NCBI GenBank assembly: GCA_964480705.1
Contig: CAYZPC010000001.1
Location: forward strand, 71,238-135,237
Reading direction: 5' to 3'
Length of the DNA: 64,000 nt
Source: VGJJ01 sp964480705
Lineage (GTDB): Archaea > Iainarchaeota > Iainarchaeia > Iainarchaeales > VGJJ01
Part shown: positions 7,083-15,590 of the stretch, piece by piece
Numbering within the stretch: position 1 is the stretch's first letter
Layout of the letters: each line of letters opens with the position of its first letter
Translations under genes and position numbers: made by a program
The notes under the pieces: model-generated
Told to the model about the DNA's origin: nothing
The model's database searches: none
The model's input: the letters and a program-made list of their open reading frames with translations, nothing else

Positions 7083-8258
7083 CTACCCTAAAGTAGTGAG
7101 CAAATATGGCACGACTGCAAGTGTCGCGAGCATGCTCCCCAGATTGGCGAGCACGGTGATAAGGAGGATTTGTGTCACGCGGTTTTTTCGAAACGATTGA
7201 AGGGAGTTCAACTCGCTTAATCCTGTGAAGTCCTTCATATTGGGCGCATCGCGTTTCGCTTCCATCGCCGCAGCCACCCATCCTGCTGCAATTAAGGGGT
7301 GGAGCGCGGCCAGCCACGCCGTGAGAAAAACACCTATGGCAGTACTCCAGTGCGCTCCGCCTAACATTGCTCCAATGGATGCGAGCACGCCGTGTCCCAC
7401 AAACCAAAATAATAGGAAATGCAGCGAGGATTCAATTCCGCCTTGTAAAAATAACCATCCAAACACTGCGACAAATACCACTGGGATTCCCCATTCTATC
7501 CATTTGTTTTTTTTCTCGGTGGGAACAATATTCAATTCGGCCAGAGGGATGAGTTTTTCCGCGTTTCCTTTGGTGTGTGCGTGCAAGTGTTCGATTATTC
7601 CTTTCACGTGTCCCGCCCCCACTATTCCAACAATTTTTTTTCCAGGAGTTTGAATGAGCGCATGCGCAATGTACGAATCGCGTTCATCCACCAGCGTTCG
7701 TTTGAGTTTGGGATATTCGCGCGATAAATCTTCCATGAGTTTTGTCACGAGGTCGCTTTGTTTCATTTCTTCAATTTTTTTTTCATCGAGTTTTTCTTCC
7801 ACTCCGCCAAATAATCCCATCACGAGGCTTCCGCCAAGTTTTAATTTTTCCCAAATGCTAACGTTGGCGAGGGCGCGCTTCATGGTGATTTGTAAACTTC
7901 TATCCATGAGCAATAGCGGTGTTTTAGTCTGTTGCGCGTACTCCACCGCAACTTTCATTTCATCCCCGGGTTTTACTCCCACATTTTCTCCTAATCTTTT
8001 TTGCATGTTGGAGAGGAACAAATTCAATAGCACTAATCCGCTTTGCCCCGACTCAATGAGCTTCAACACATTCGTGTTTTCCCACTGGTCACCATTCATG
8101 AGTTTTTGCAATCGTATTTCGTCTAATTCTACTCCCACAATAGTGGGTTTTTCTTCTTCAATCGTTTTTTGTACTAATTCCACACTCGCTCTGGAGATGT
8201 GTGCCGTTCCCACGAGGATGATTTCTTTTTCTCCTACTTTAATGCGGAAAATGCTCAT
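7083..8258 (-). CDS. TraB/PrgY family membrane protein
   Basis: This is a 391-residue protein. Residues 1-240 form the TraB/PrgY/GumN domain: IILVGTAHISRAS at 13-25 (the GxxH motif), TIVGVELDEIRLQKL at about 39-53, then a C-terminal VGIVGAGHVKGI with a second GxxH. The last 130 residues hold about four membrane helices. In Enterococcus, PrgY/TraB limits peptide pheromone production, and the family is thought to be metalloprotease-like. The role in archaea is unknown. TTAATAAG about 28 bp before the ATG is a likely TATA box. Confidence 0.8.
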   Translation of the reverse strand: MSIFRIKVGEKEIILVGTAHISRASVELVQKTIEEEKPTIVGVELDEIRLQKLMNGDQWENTNVLKLIESGQSGLVLLNLFLSNMQKRLGENVGVKPGDEMKVAVEYAQQTKTPLLLMDRSLQITMKRALANVSIWEKLKLGGSLVMGLFGGVEEKLDEKKIEEMKQSDLVTKLMEDLSREYPKLKRTLVDERDSYIAHALIQTPGKKIVGIVGAGHVKGIIEHLHAHTKGNAEKLIPLAELNIVPTEKKNKWIEWGIPVVFVAVFGWLFLQGGIESSLHFLLFWFVGHGVLASIGAMLGGAHWSTAIGVFLTAWLAALHPLIAAGWVAAAMEAKRDAPNMKDFTGLSELNSLQSFRKNRVTQILLITVLANLGSMLATLAVVPYLLTTLG

Positions 8259-8463
8259 TTACATGTGTGAGTCCGTGCTTATTAAAAAAGGGTTGATGGG
8301 GAAAATAACATATGACAACTGTATTATCTCAGGAAGTGTTATCCGTTCTCGTCTGTCCCAAGGATAGAGGGGAATTATCCTATTCTTCCTCAGCAAACAC
8401 CCTCACGTGCAACACGTGCAAACACGTGTATTCGATTGTGAATGGCGTTCCCAACATGCTGAA

Positions 8464-9021
8464 CTAATTAGTTGGTTTGCGTCCCGCCCATTTTCTCCAC
8501 ATTTCCTCAGGATTTTCCAGCAAATATTTTCGAATGCGATCCCCAATCATTTTGGGCGTCATGTCGCGCGCGACAAGAACCATGACTGTTTTTTTTCCAC
8601 CGTGTGAAATTTCTCCCACGTATCCCATTTGGGGATTGAGAAATTGAATAAGTATTCGTTTCATTTGTTTTATTTCTGTCCGTTTTCGTGCATCAAGTAT
8701 TGGTGCGTTTCGCAGGGCATTATATTTTTTCCAAAACGAAAGTACGGGACTTTCTTTTGTTTGGTCGGCAAAAAATTTTTCGGGGGAAGAATACCATTTC
8801 CACGGGAGTAAAAGTTTTTCAGTCATGCGTTTTTGTTCGGCGGGTGTGGCGCGTGAAAAAAGATTTCCAACTACTCGTTCTCGAACGGCTTTCATTCGCG
8901 CAGAAAAGTGTTCTGCATTTTCCCGATGCGTCGCATACGTGGGTGTGGGTTTTTTCGCGGCGCGGCGTTGTATGCGCACTACTCTTCGCTGTCTGCGCTT
9001 AGATGCCGGTTGCCCATTCAT
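8464..9021 (-). CDS. Hypothetical basic protein
   Basis: This 185-residue protein has a strongly basic N-terminus (about 15 Arg/Lys in the first 25 residues), suggesting nucleic-acid binding. The middle is helical (RMKAVRERVVGNLFSRATPA, then EQKRMTEKLLLPWKWY). A compact end has alternating hydrophobic residues (MGYVGEIS, then GKKTVMVLVARDM). It lies 19 bp downstream of the phosphoesterase gene on the same strand, so it may be the third gene of the Lhr transcript. No family is recognised. Confidence 0.5.
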   Translation of the reverse strand: MNGQPASKRRQRRVVRIQRRAAKKPTPTYATHRENAEHFSARMKAVRERVVGNLFSRATPAEQKRMTEKLLLPWKWYSSPEKFFADQTKESPVLSFWKKYNALRNAPILDARKRTEIKQMKRILIQFLNPQMGYVGEISHGGKKTVMVLVARDMTPKMIGDRIRKYLLENPEEMWRKWAGRKPTN

Positions 9022-9040
9022 GCGTGGAATGGGTTTTTGT

Positions 9041-9868
9041 CTAATTTAAACGTTCCAACAACCCAAAATCGTACACGCTGTCTTCCACTAACCACGCGCG
9101 AAAATGGTCCAGTTTTCCTTGCAGAAAGGGCGATAGTGCTCCTTCTCGCGGATCGCTTCCCGGCGCAGCAAAATTGAATGAGGGCAGCACTAAAATGCGC
9201 TTGTTTTCATAATTTCCCACGAGAAAGCATTTGTATTTTTGTTTGGTGGCCCCATCTTGTAATTCAATCGCGGGGTGGTCGTGTCCAATAATCACCGTGT
9301 GAGCGTTTTCATACGCTTCATCGTTTGGAATTTCGTGTCCGTGGCACACGTATGCGCGCGAGTGTTCTAACAGCACGCCTTTTTTCTCTAATTTTACTTT
9401 AGCAAATCGTGCAATGGGTTCAATGGCAATGTCATGATTTCCTTTGATAATGGTTATTCTGTCCGAGTGTTCGCTCAATAATTCAAGTAGTTGAATGACC
9501 TCTCTCCATTCTTGGTTGGATGCATTTCCAAACCCATGTTTAATATCTCCATTCAAAAAAATGTGCGAAACATGTTTTTTTTCGGTAAAGAGCGCGCGCA
9601 AATGTTCCTTCACTTCTTTGAAATTGAATCGCGGAAGAAACACTCCTTGGTTGTTGTAGTGTTCTTCTAATCCTAATTGTAAATCCCCCAAAATGAGGCA
9701 ATCATCCGCAGGCACGTAGAGTGCTAAATCCATTGCTTGAAAACCTGGGGCAATTTCCACGGGAAGAAGTGTAGTGTGCGTGTGGGCAGGCGCCTCACTA
9801 TGCGTCGCGTGAATTAGTTTTCCCAGGGGGTGTTTTTCTTTTTTCTCAGGCTTCTTGGGCGGTGACAT
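9041..9868 (-). CDS. Lhr-associated calcineurin-like metallophosphoesterase
   Basis: This is a 275-residue protein. All metallophosphoesterase motifs are visible: GDLQLG at 61-66, NGDIKH at 106-111, GNHD at 143-146, HGHE at 176-179 and GHDHP at 195-199. It belongs with the SbcD-like single-domain enzymes. Its start overlaps the end of the lhr gene by 23 bp, so the two are co-transcribed and probably translationally coupled. The pairing of an Lhr-type helicase with a metallophosphoesterase is known in bacteria and archaea and points to DNA end or nick processing. Confidence 0.85.
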   Translation of the reverse strand: MSPPKKPEKKEKHPLGKLIHATHSEAPAHTHTTLLPVEIAPGFQAMDLALYVPADDCLILGDLQLGLEEHYNNQGVFLPRFNFKEVKEHLRALFTEKKHVSHIFLNGDIKHGFGNASNQEWREVIQLLELLSEHSDRITIIKGNHDIAIEPIARFAKVKLEKKGVLLEHSRAYVCHGHEIPNDEAYENAHTVIIGHDHPAIELQDGATKQKYKCFLVGNYENKRILVLPSFNFAAPGSDPREGALSPFLQGKLDHFRAWLVEDSVYDFGLLERLN

Positions 9869-12440
9869 TCTGCATCACCTTCTCGTGCATGCGCTTGATA
9901 AAACTGAGCCTGTCTTCGAGTTTGACCAGGTCATAGTGTCCTTGCGCAATGAGGTTGAACGCGAAGGGAGAAAACGTGTCGAGGTGCACAATATTCACCT
10001 TAATCATTCCCTGCTCAATGGCGGTGATGATTTCTTTGGCGTGGGGCATGTCCATTAAGTCTTCTAATACTTCACGGCGTGCCTCGCGTAAAATGGGGAA
10101 GTTTTCATCCATTCGCATAACAGCTGAAAGTAAGAGGCGTGAGGACATTTGCTGTCGTCCAACAGACTTGGTGCGCCCCATGTAGGTGCGCAATATCATA
10201 AACGCTCGCGTCGCACAATGTCTGAATCTCCTTCGGAGAACTTCCGAGGTGCGCAATGCTATTTCTAGAATTTTTTCAAACTCCCATGAGTGTACGAGTG
10301 AGATGAGTTTTTCGGGCGAGGCTTTTCCTCCAAATCGGAGGGCAAAGCCATTGTCTCCGAGTAATATGTCCACATCCTGATGAATCATTCGTCCTAATGC
10401 ATACGCGTAGGCGCGCGACATCGCATCATTTACTCTCCTTCCAAAGAGGGTGTGAAAAACAAAATTGGTCATTCCTTCTTCTTTCACTACTTCTAACAAC
10501 ACGCTTCCGTGGTGGGGAATCTCGGCAAAATGGAATTGCTGGTAAAAATATTCATAGATGGCATTCGCTGCGTATTTGTCCACATACAAGTAGGAGTCAA
10601 TGAAAGTGAGAATTTCTTTTTTGCTTTTTTTGAGTCGGAATTTTTCTTGCATGAGTTTTCTAAATTTTTGAATTTCCAGCGCCAAATCGTATGATAGTGG
10701 GAGCATCTCTGACACCCAGCTTGGAATCGTGGGGATTCCTCCGGATGCTTTAGCTTGTACGGTCATTCCGCGTGCGAATTGAAACTCCATTGTGTTTCCA
10801 CCTAATGCAAATCGGTCTCCTTTTTTGAGGCGGTCCATGAATGCTTCATCAAATGTTCCAATGACGTGTTCGCCAATCTTCACTTTCACTTTTGCTTCAT
10901 CGGGAATCGTTCCCAAGTTTGTCATGTATAGCATGCGCGCCATTTTTCCGCGTTTTCCCATCATGCCAGTGGCTTCATCTATCCACACTTTCGCGTACAC
11001 GTGTCTAACTTCCAATCCCGCGTAATGTCCGCTCAAATAATCAATGATCGCATTGAAATCCGCTCGCGTGAGGGTCTCATACGGGTATGCGCGCGTGACT
11101 TCCTCATACACTTCTTCAATTTTTCGCGGATCATTTACGACCATTCCAATAATGTGCTGCGCCAACACATCAAGTGCATTTTTGGGTACGTGAACACGGT
11201 CAATGTTTTTTTCAATGGCATTTTTCAGCAGCACGCCGCACTCTACTAAATCATCTCGGTCTAACACGACAATTCGTCCCTTCACCACATCATGCAGTTT
11301 GTGTCCCGCGCGTCCAATTCGTTGCAATGCGCGCGCCACTCCCTTTGGGCTGCCTAACAAAATGACCAAATCGATGTATCCAATGTCAATTCCTAATTCA
11401 AGCGACGTAGACGAGACGCACACTTTGTATTTTCCCGTTTTCAAGTTGTCCTCTACTTGAAGTCGGTGTTCGCGTGACAAACTCGAGTGGTGGGCGCCAA
11501 TAAATCCTTCATATTTGCTCGGATATTTTTCTTTCAAGTGATGCACCACTCTCTCGGTGGCCGCCCTCGTATTCGTGAAAATTAATGTTGAGCGGTGGTT
11601 TCCAATTAAATCATCTAGCAAGCGGTACACCGCTTCATCCATTTTTTTCTGAGTAGTATTAATCAAATCCGGTAATGGAGAGAGTACTTTCATGTCCATT
11701 TCCTTGATGTGGGACACATCCACTACTTTGCACGGTCGCGTTTTTCCCTTGTTTTCGTTTCCAACTAAATAGTTAGCCACTTCATCCAACGGTGCCACGG
11801 TCGCGGATAACCCAATGCGTGTAATAGCTGGAGAGAGTCGCTGCAAGCTTTCCATGCTGAGTGCGAGCATCGTTCCTCGTTTTCCGCTGGCAATCGCGTG
11901 AATTTCATCCACAATAATCCAGCGCGCCTCTTTCATTGCGAGAGAAAATTTTGGTGCGGTGAGCATGATAGCAAGTGTTTCCGGTGTCGTGATGAGGATG
12001 TGAGGCGGTTTCTTCAGCATCGCTGCGCGTTCATTTTGAGGCGTGTCTCCGGTTCGCACCCCAATGCGAATAGGATATTCTTTTCCCAATTTTGCGGCTG
12101 CCTTTTGAACTTCTTCTAAGGGTGCTTTCAAATTTTTTTCAATGTCGTTTGACAATGCTCGCAGCGGAGAAACATACACCGCGTACACTTTGTCCTCCAG
12201 TTGTTGTGCGTCCGAGAGGTGCATTAATTCCGATAACACGGCCGCAAACGCGGAGAGTGTTTTTCCCGTTCCGGTGGGGGCGGAGATGAGAATGTTGTCG
12301 CGGCGGTGAATGGATACAATGGAATAAAGCTGCGGCTCCGTAAATCCCTTGAAGTGGTGCTTGAAGTACCCCCCCAAGAGCGGGTGCAAGGATGCATACA
12401 CTTCCGTCTCGGGAAACTTTTGGGTGAGGCGCGTAATCAT
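9846..12440 (-). CDS. lhr: Lhr-type superfamily 2 ATP-dependent helicase
   Basis: This is an 864-residue SF2 helicase. Motif I APTGTGKT is at 54-61, motif II DEIH at 178-181 and motif III LSAT at 211-214, and a helicase C domain (TNTRAATERVVHHL, then QRIGRAGH) follows. The C-terminal 400 residues carry the Lhr winged-helix and beta-barrel regions. Lhr unwinds forked DNA and RNA-DNA hybrids with 3'-5' polarity and is linked to replication-coupled repair. It is the first gene of a minus-strand unit that continues into the phosphoesterase. Confidence 0.9.
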   Translation of the reverse strand: MITRLTQKFPETEVYASLHPLLGGYFKHHFKGFTEPQLYSIVSIHRRDNILISAPTGTGKTLSAFAAVLSELMHLSDAQQLEDKVYAVYVSPLRALSNDIEKNLKAPLEEVQKAAAKLGKEYPIRIGVRTGDTPQNERAAMLKKPPHILITTPETLAIMLTAPKFSLAMKEARWIIVDEIHAIASGKRGTMLALSMESLQRLSPAITRIGLSATVAPLDEVANYLVGNENKGKTRPCKVVDVSHIKEMDMKVLSPLPDLINTTQKKMDEAVYRLLDDLIGNHRSTLIFTNTRAATERVVHHLKEKYPSKYEGFIGAHHSSLSREHRLQVEDNLKTGKYKVCVSSTSLELGIDIGYIDLVILLGSPKGVARALQRIGRAGHKLHDVVKGRIVVLDRDDLVECGVLLKNAIEKNIDRVHVPKNALDVLAQHIIGMVVNDPRKIEEVYEEVTRAYPYETLTRADFNAIIDYLSGHYAGLEVRHVYAKVWIDEATGMMGKRGKMARMLYMTNLGTIPDEAKVKVKIGEHVIGTFDEAFMDRLKKGDRFALGGNTMEFQFARGMTVQAKASGGIPTIPSWVSEMLPLSYDLALEIQKFRKLMQEKFRLKKSKKEILTFIDSYLYVDKYAANAIYEYFYQQFHFAEIPHHGSVLLEVVKEEGMTNFVFHTLFGRRVNDAMSRAYAYALGRMIHQDVDILLGDNGFALRFGGKASPEKLISLVHSWEFEKILEIALRTSEVLRRRFRHCATRAFMILRTYMGRTKSVGRQQMSSRLLLSAVMRMDENFPILREARREVLEDLMDMPHAKEIITAIEQGMIKVNIVHLDTFSPFAFNLIAQGHYDLVKLEDRLSFIKRMHEKVMQNVTAQEA

Positions 12441-12535
12441 TGTTTTTCACTAAAATGGTTATCTATCGGTCATGCGATAGGCTAGTATACGAAAACGTGG
12501 AAATAGGATTAAAATGCCATGCGGGGTGGAGCGCC

Positions 12536-12545
12536 AATATATACT
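12536..12545 (+). promoter_or_regulatory. TATA element for the gene at 12565
   Basis: CAATATATAC is centred about 25 bp before the ATG at 12565. This supports a leaderless start there rather than at the in-frame ATG at 12514, which lies upstream of the TATA box. Confidence 0.6.
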
Positions 12546-12564
12546 CTTTTTTCCTTGGCTCTTA

Positions 12565-13200
12565 ATGGAAATTCTCTCCTATCGCGAATCGCGTATTTTC
12601 TCAAAGCAGGCAACCGACCGTATTTTGCAGTCCATTGCTCGAGCGAATGGTCCGATTGTTCTTCCGGTGGATATTGAATCAATTGCCCATTGCCGCCGCG
12701 CCGCACGAGACCCCGCAGTGGTTGCTTCCATTGCAAAAAACCCGTATGGTTTGGACGTAATCTCTCTAGCCATTTATTCGATGGCACAAGGAAAGCAAAT
12801 CGTTCCCATGTTTAATTCAGCGTGGAAAAAACTAGGCAAGCAACATCATCAAGCCTATGCCGCTTTCGAATCATTGTCAAGTCGTTCGAATGATTTGGCT
12901 CGTGCACGCGTGCAGTACGCCCATCGCGAATATTCAATTGAAGCGGCTCGTCTCAAAAATTTTTATGAGCGTTTTAGAAAAATTTCTCCTGCGTTGATTG
13001 TGGCGGAAGATAATTATGCGATTATTTTTGGCAAACTATTTCGCACCCGCGTACAGAGACTCAGCCGACATTCCCGGAGCGGTTTGATGATCATTCGTAA
13101 AGTTTGGCCTCACGTAGTGGAAGCATTTAGGGATAATCCCGTTGCTATTCACTCGCGCAGGCATGGGAGAAAAATAAGGCGTTTGAGAAAAGGAAAGTGA
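12565..13200 (+). CDS. Hypothetical protein, basic and helical
   Basis: This is a 211-residue soluble protein of no recognised family. The first half contains VLPVDIESIAHCRRAARDPAVV-type alpha/beta text, and the C-terminal third is strongly basic (SRRHGRKIRRLRKGK), which suggests contact with RNA or DNA. The ATG at 12565 is chosen because the TATA element at 12536-12545 has the spacing seen across this window. It diverges from lhr. Three hairpins follow the stop. Confidence 0.5.
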   Translation: MEILSYRESRIFSKQATDRILQSIARANGPIVLPVDIESIAHCRRAARDPAVVASIAKNPYGLDVISLAIYSMAQGKQIVPMFNSAWKKLGKQHHQAYAAFESLSSRSNDLARARVQYAHREYSIEAARLKNFYERFRKISPALIVAEDNYAIIFGKLFRTRVQRLSRHSRSGLMIIRKVWPHVVEAFRDNPVAIHSRRHGRKIRRLRKGK

Positions 13201-13214
13201 GTGCAAAAACGGGC

Positions 13215-13234
13215 GCGGGAAATTTCTTTCCCGC
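13215..13234 (+). terminator. 8-bp perfect hairpin after the gene at 12565
   Basis: GCGGGAAA (13215-13222) pairs with TTTCCCGC (13227-13234) around a 4-nt loop, 14 bp after the stop codon. No T-run follows directly. Confidence 0.4.
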
Positions 13235-13283
13235 TACCCAATTTGCTGAGGAGATGTTTCTGGGAAGGGTGATAAAATGCGTC

Positions 13284-13309
13284 TGCCCCTTTGTGGGGCA
13301 ATTTTTACT
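13284..13309 (+). terminator. Hairpin with T-rich tail
   Basis: TGCCCC (13284-13289) pairs with GGGGCA (13295-13300), followed by ATTTTTACTTG. It is a second terminator-like signal behind the gene at 12565. Confidence 0.5.
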
Positions 13310-13314
13310 TGTTT

Positions 13315-13343
13315 TTGATCAAACTTTTTAGGAAAAAGTTTGG
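13315..13343 (+). repeat. Dispersed palindromic repeat, copy 2
   Basis: TTTGATCAAACTTTTT, a short loop, then AAAAAGTTTGG: the same design as copy 1, downstream of a plus-strand gene and in the same orientation as that gene. Confidence 0.65.
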
Positions 13344-13400
13344 TGGTTGGGAGCCTTCGGAATTATCCTGTTCGAGCCAGGTGAGCCTACTCCCAAACCA
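13344..13400. repeat. 57-nt inverted-repeat structure of unknown nature
   Basis: TGGTTGGGAG at 13344-13353 pairs with CTCCCAAACCA at 13390-13400 (10 bp, one bulge). Inside is a 4-bp hairpin with a TTCGAGC loop (CCTG...CAGG) that looks like a tRNA T-arm, but the remaining tRNA elements are absent. Confidence 0.4.
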
Positions 13401-13573
13401 AGTTTGAGATTGTCATATTCCGATCTTGTTCAACCACCTCGCGCAATCTTTACTCGTTTTCTCATATATAATCCTGCCAAAACCATATTTCCGCTCTTTT
13501 GTATCATGTATTCATGTTTGCTATTTTTTTTGTTTCATCGATTGTTGTTCCACTCTCTAAATGAAACAATTCT

Positions 13574-13617
13574 CTCGAAGGAGCCATTCTTCGAGTATCG
13601 CACGAAACGCGTTTAAA
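13574..13617 (+). promoter_or_regulatory. Palindromic operator and TATA box of the Lrp-like gene
   Basis: CTCGAAG (13574-13580) and CTTCGAG (13589-13595) form a perfect 7-bp inverted repeat with an 8-bp spacer. TTTAAA at 13612-13617 is centred about 26 bp before the ATG at 13641. A dimeric winged-helix regulator could bind the palindrome just upstream of the core promoter, so autoregulation is likely. Confidence 0.6.
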
Positions 13618-13640
13618 GGAGGAAATTCCCTTGTACGTGT

Positions 13641-14303
13641 ATGCGAAATTCCCTTTCCCATAAAGAAAAGCAGGTTTTGATTGAGCTCGCCAAAAATGCG
13701 CGCCTCTCCGATAGAGAATTGGCTTCGCGGTTGAAAACGTCACAACCCACCGTCACACGCATTCGTACTCGTCTCATTGAAGATGGCTTCGTGGACCGCT
13801 TCATGATTCTTCCCCGCTTGGAAAAATTGGGATTGAAGTTTCACGCATTCACGTTTGTGCGCACTAACGCGTTTGCTTCGAGCAAAAAAATGGCGGCGTG
13901 GGCAGCGGAGCAGCCGTGTGTTGTTTTTTCCTCGGAAGGAGATGGTATTCGCAATCATTCGGTGGTGTTTGAGTCTTTTCACGAGGACTATGCGGACTAT
14001 TCTCAAGTCATGCGCTCGTTTAAGGAAAAATTTTCAGGACAATGGGTGGATGTCACTCCTTTTTTCTCGGATGTGCAGAATATTTCCAAATATTACCACT
14101 GGCACCCCCTCATCGAGGATCGTGTACATAAAATCAAAACAGAATTAGGGGAGAAGCGTGTCTCCAATCGCGAGCGTTTGCGCGCGGCGCTGGAAAAGTT
14201 TCCCAATCCCTTGGAACGAATTTCCAATCCCCTGCGTTCGCGTGATGGAAAAGAGTTGAAAGATGAAAAAAATGATGATGCTGAAAAAGTTCCTGAAAAA
14301 TAA
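13641..14303 (+). CDS. Lrp/AsnC-like winged-helix transcriptional regulator
   Basis: This is a 220-residue protein. Residues 1-55 form a winged-helix domain of the Lrp/AsnC type (EKQVLIELAKNARLSDREL, then SRLKTSQPTVTRIRTRLIEDGFVDRF). The rest does not match the usual RAM ligand domain closely and ends in a long charged tail. The start follows from the TATA box at 13612-13617; the AGGAGG at 13617 is too far away (about 20 nt) to serve this ATG. The palindrome upstream suggests self-control. The ligand is unknown. Confidence 0.75.
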   Translation: MRNSLSHKEKQVLIELAKNARLSDRELASRLKTSQPTVTRIRTRLIEDGFVDRFMILPRLEKLGLKFHAFTFVRTNAFASSKKMAAWAAEQPCVVFSSEGDGIRNHSVVFESFHEDYADYSQVMRSFKEKFSGQWVDVTPFFSDVQNISKYYHWHPLIEDRVHKIKTELGEKRVSNRERLRAALEKFPNPLERISNPLRSRDGKELKDEKNDDAEKVPEK

Positions 14304-14314
14304 TCATTCAGCAC

Positions 14315-14581
14315 TTACAGCATGTCGGGCTCTTCCATGGGTGTGAAGAGGTTGCGCGTTCCAAAACAATTGGGATAGTCTGGGCAGCTCCAGAATGAGT
14401 GTTTTTTTCCTGTTTTGATGACCATTTTGGTATCGCAATTCGGGCAGGGCGGAATGGTGGTGGGAACATTCACGTGCATCTCGCACGAGGGTAAATGAAG
14501 TGTATTCGTGGTGGTGGATTTTTTTCCACAGACCGAGCAAAAAGTAAGAGTTGTTTCCACTGTTTTACTCACCGCACGCAT
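14315..14581 (-). CDS. Topoisomerase-type C4 zinc finger protein
   Basis: This is an 88-residue protein. Cysteines at 46, 49, 66 and 72 (CPNC, then CPDYPNC) form the C4 zinc finger found at the C-terminus of topoisomerase IA (zf-C4_Topoisom). A further CSVC pair (15, 18) with C33 may form a second zinc site. It stands alone here without a topoisomerase domain. It converges on the Lrp-like gene with 11 bp between stops. It is probably a single-stranded-DNA or RNA binding accessory protein. Confidence 0.75.
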   Translation of the reverse strand: MRAVSKTVETTLTFCSVCGKKSTTTNTLHLPSCEMHVNVPTTIPPCPNCDTKMVIKTGKKHSFWSCPDYPNCFGTRNLFTPMEEPDML

Positions 14582-14642
14582 ATCACTATTTCTCGTGAAA
14601 AGGTGTTTTAAACCGCTCGTTTCCGGGTGGTTTTCCCCACAC

Positions 14643-14649
14643 TTTATAT
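14643..14649 (+). promoter_or_regulatory. TATA element for the gene at 14673
   Basis: TTTATAT is centred 27 bp before the ATG at 14673. It excludes the longer in-frame start at 14508, which would lie upstream of the TATA box. Confidence 0.55.
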
Positions 14650-14672
14650 CTCTGTTTCACGTTTTTTTCTGC

Positions 14673-15467
14673 ATGCCTCCTGCATCTTCCTCTAAGTCTC
14701 CGGCTGCTATTTCCAAAAAGGTTATTTTTGTGGCGCTGGAAAATATTCTCATTCCCGGCGAGGCGGTCAAGGATATTTCTCCTGCCAACGTAGAATCTTT
14801 TTTAGTAGAATTATCGGCGTTTGCCAAATCCGCCAATGTTCGCGTCTTCCTTCTTTCGGTTCACGATAAAACCTGGGCTGAAAATCTCGTGCGTGAGAAG
14901 AAATGGGAGAATTTTTTTCCCACTTCCACTATTTTTGGCATTACAGAGGCCTATTTGGATAGCATGCAGCCCGTGGATCGTGCTCGGTTTGAAACCAAGC
15001 GGAAAGAAAACCCCGAATCGGTGGATGAGTATTACCGTCAAGTTGCCATGCAGGAAATTATTTCCACCCACCATTTTTCTCCGGAAGAATGCGTGTTAAT
15101 TGGTCAAGATTATTGGTTTGATGGGTTTTACACTCGAAGGTATGCCCTGGTGGACATTCTCTTCATTGAAAGCGCTCTCACCTCGCGGGGAAAACCCATT
15201 CCGGAGAAAATTAGTGGATTGTGGTATGCTCCCCTCGACTTCAAATCCGTTCAGTCTTTTTTCCGCAGCGATGCTTCCGCACCAAACTACAAACCCTTAG
15301 ACACGTGGGCGAGTGTCACGCTCACGGAGGAATTGTTGGGTGCCCAAAAGTTCAACATGATTAAGCGCCTCGTTTTGGAAAAAAAGAAAGACGGCACCAT
15401 CCATCCGGTGTCATCCTCCTTTCACACGACTCCTTCCTCGGACAATGGCCCCCCTCCCGTGGTGTAA
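14673..15467 (+). CDS. HAD-like fold protein lacking the catalytic aspartates (uncertain)
   Basis: This is a 264-residue protein. The opening strand (KKVIFVALENILIPG) and the later VLIGQDYWFDGFYTRRYALVDILFI resemble motifs I and IV of HAD phosphatases, but the nucleophile DxD is replaced by A-L-E, so phosphatase activity is unlikely. Residues 40-75 (FLVELSAFAKSANVRVFLLS) fit a Rossmann-like order. The start is supported by the TATA box at 14643. The tail is low-complexity and rich in Ser and Pro. The family assignment is weak. Confidence 0.4.
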   Translation: MPPASSSKSPAAISKKVIFVALENILIPGEAVKDISPANVESFLVELSAFAKSANVRVFLLSVHDKTWAENLVREKKWENFFPTSTIFGITEAYLDSMQPVDRARFETKRKENPESVDEYYRQVAMQEIISTHHFSPEECVLIGQDYWFDGFYTRRYALVDILFIESALTSRGKPIPEKISGLWYAPLDFKSVQSFFRSDASAPNYKPLDTWASVTLTEELLGAQKFNMIKRLVLEKKKDGTIHPVSSSFHTTPSSDNGPPPVV

Positions 15468-15590
15468 CGCCAAAAATCCCTATTTTGCCTTTATTTTCCA
15501 TTTTAATCTGTTTCTGGCCTCCTCCGAGACAGTCTTTTAACCCTTGACGCATATAGCATTGCCATCTCTTGAAAGAGGGTGAAATTACCC

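Larger units (their letters stand above)
13201..13640. other. 440-bp intergenic region: hairpins, repeat copy, palindromic structure, operator
   Basis: No credible gene is seen. In order it holds a perfect 8-bp hairpin (13215-13234), a hairpin with T-run (13284-13309), dispersed repeat copy 2 (13315-13343), a 57-nt inverted-repeat structure (13344-13400), a plain stretch, and then the operator and TATA box of the Lrp-like gene. Confidence 0.5.

Noticed and set aside
12139..12450. 103-residue minus-strand frame at the start of lhr
   Set aside because: It lies in another frame of the lhr N-terminal coding region, which has strong motif support.
13360..13400. Possible tRNA gene from the CCTG-TTCGAGC-CAGG arm and ACCA end
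   Set aside because: No D-arm, anticodon arm or 7-bp acceptor stem of proper spacing can be formed on either strand, so it is listed only as an inverted-repeat structure.
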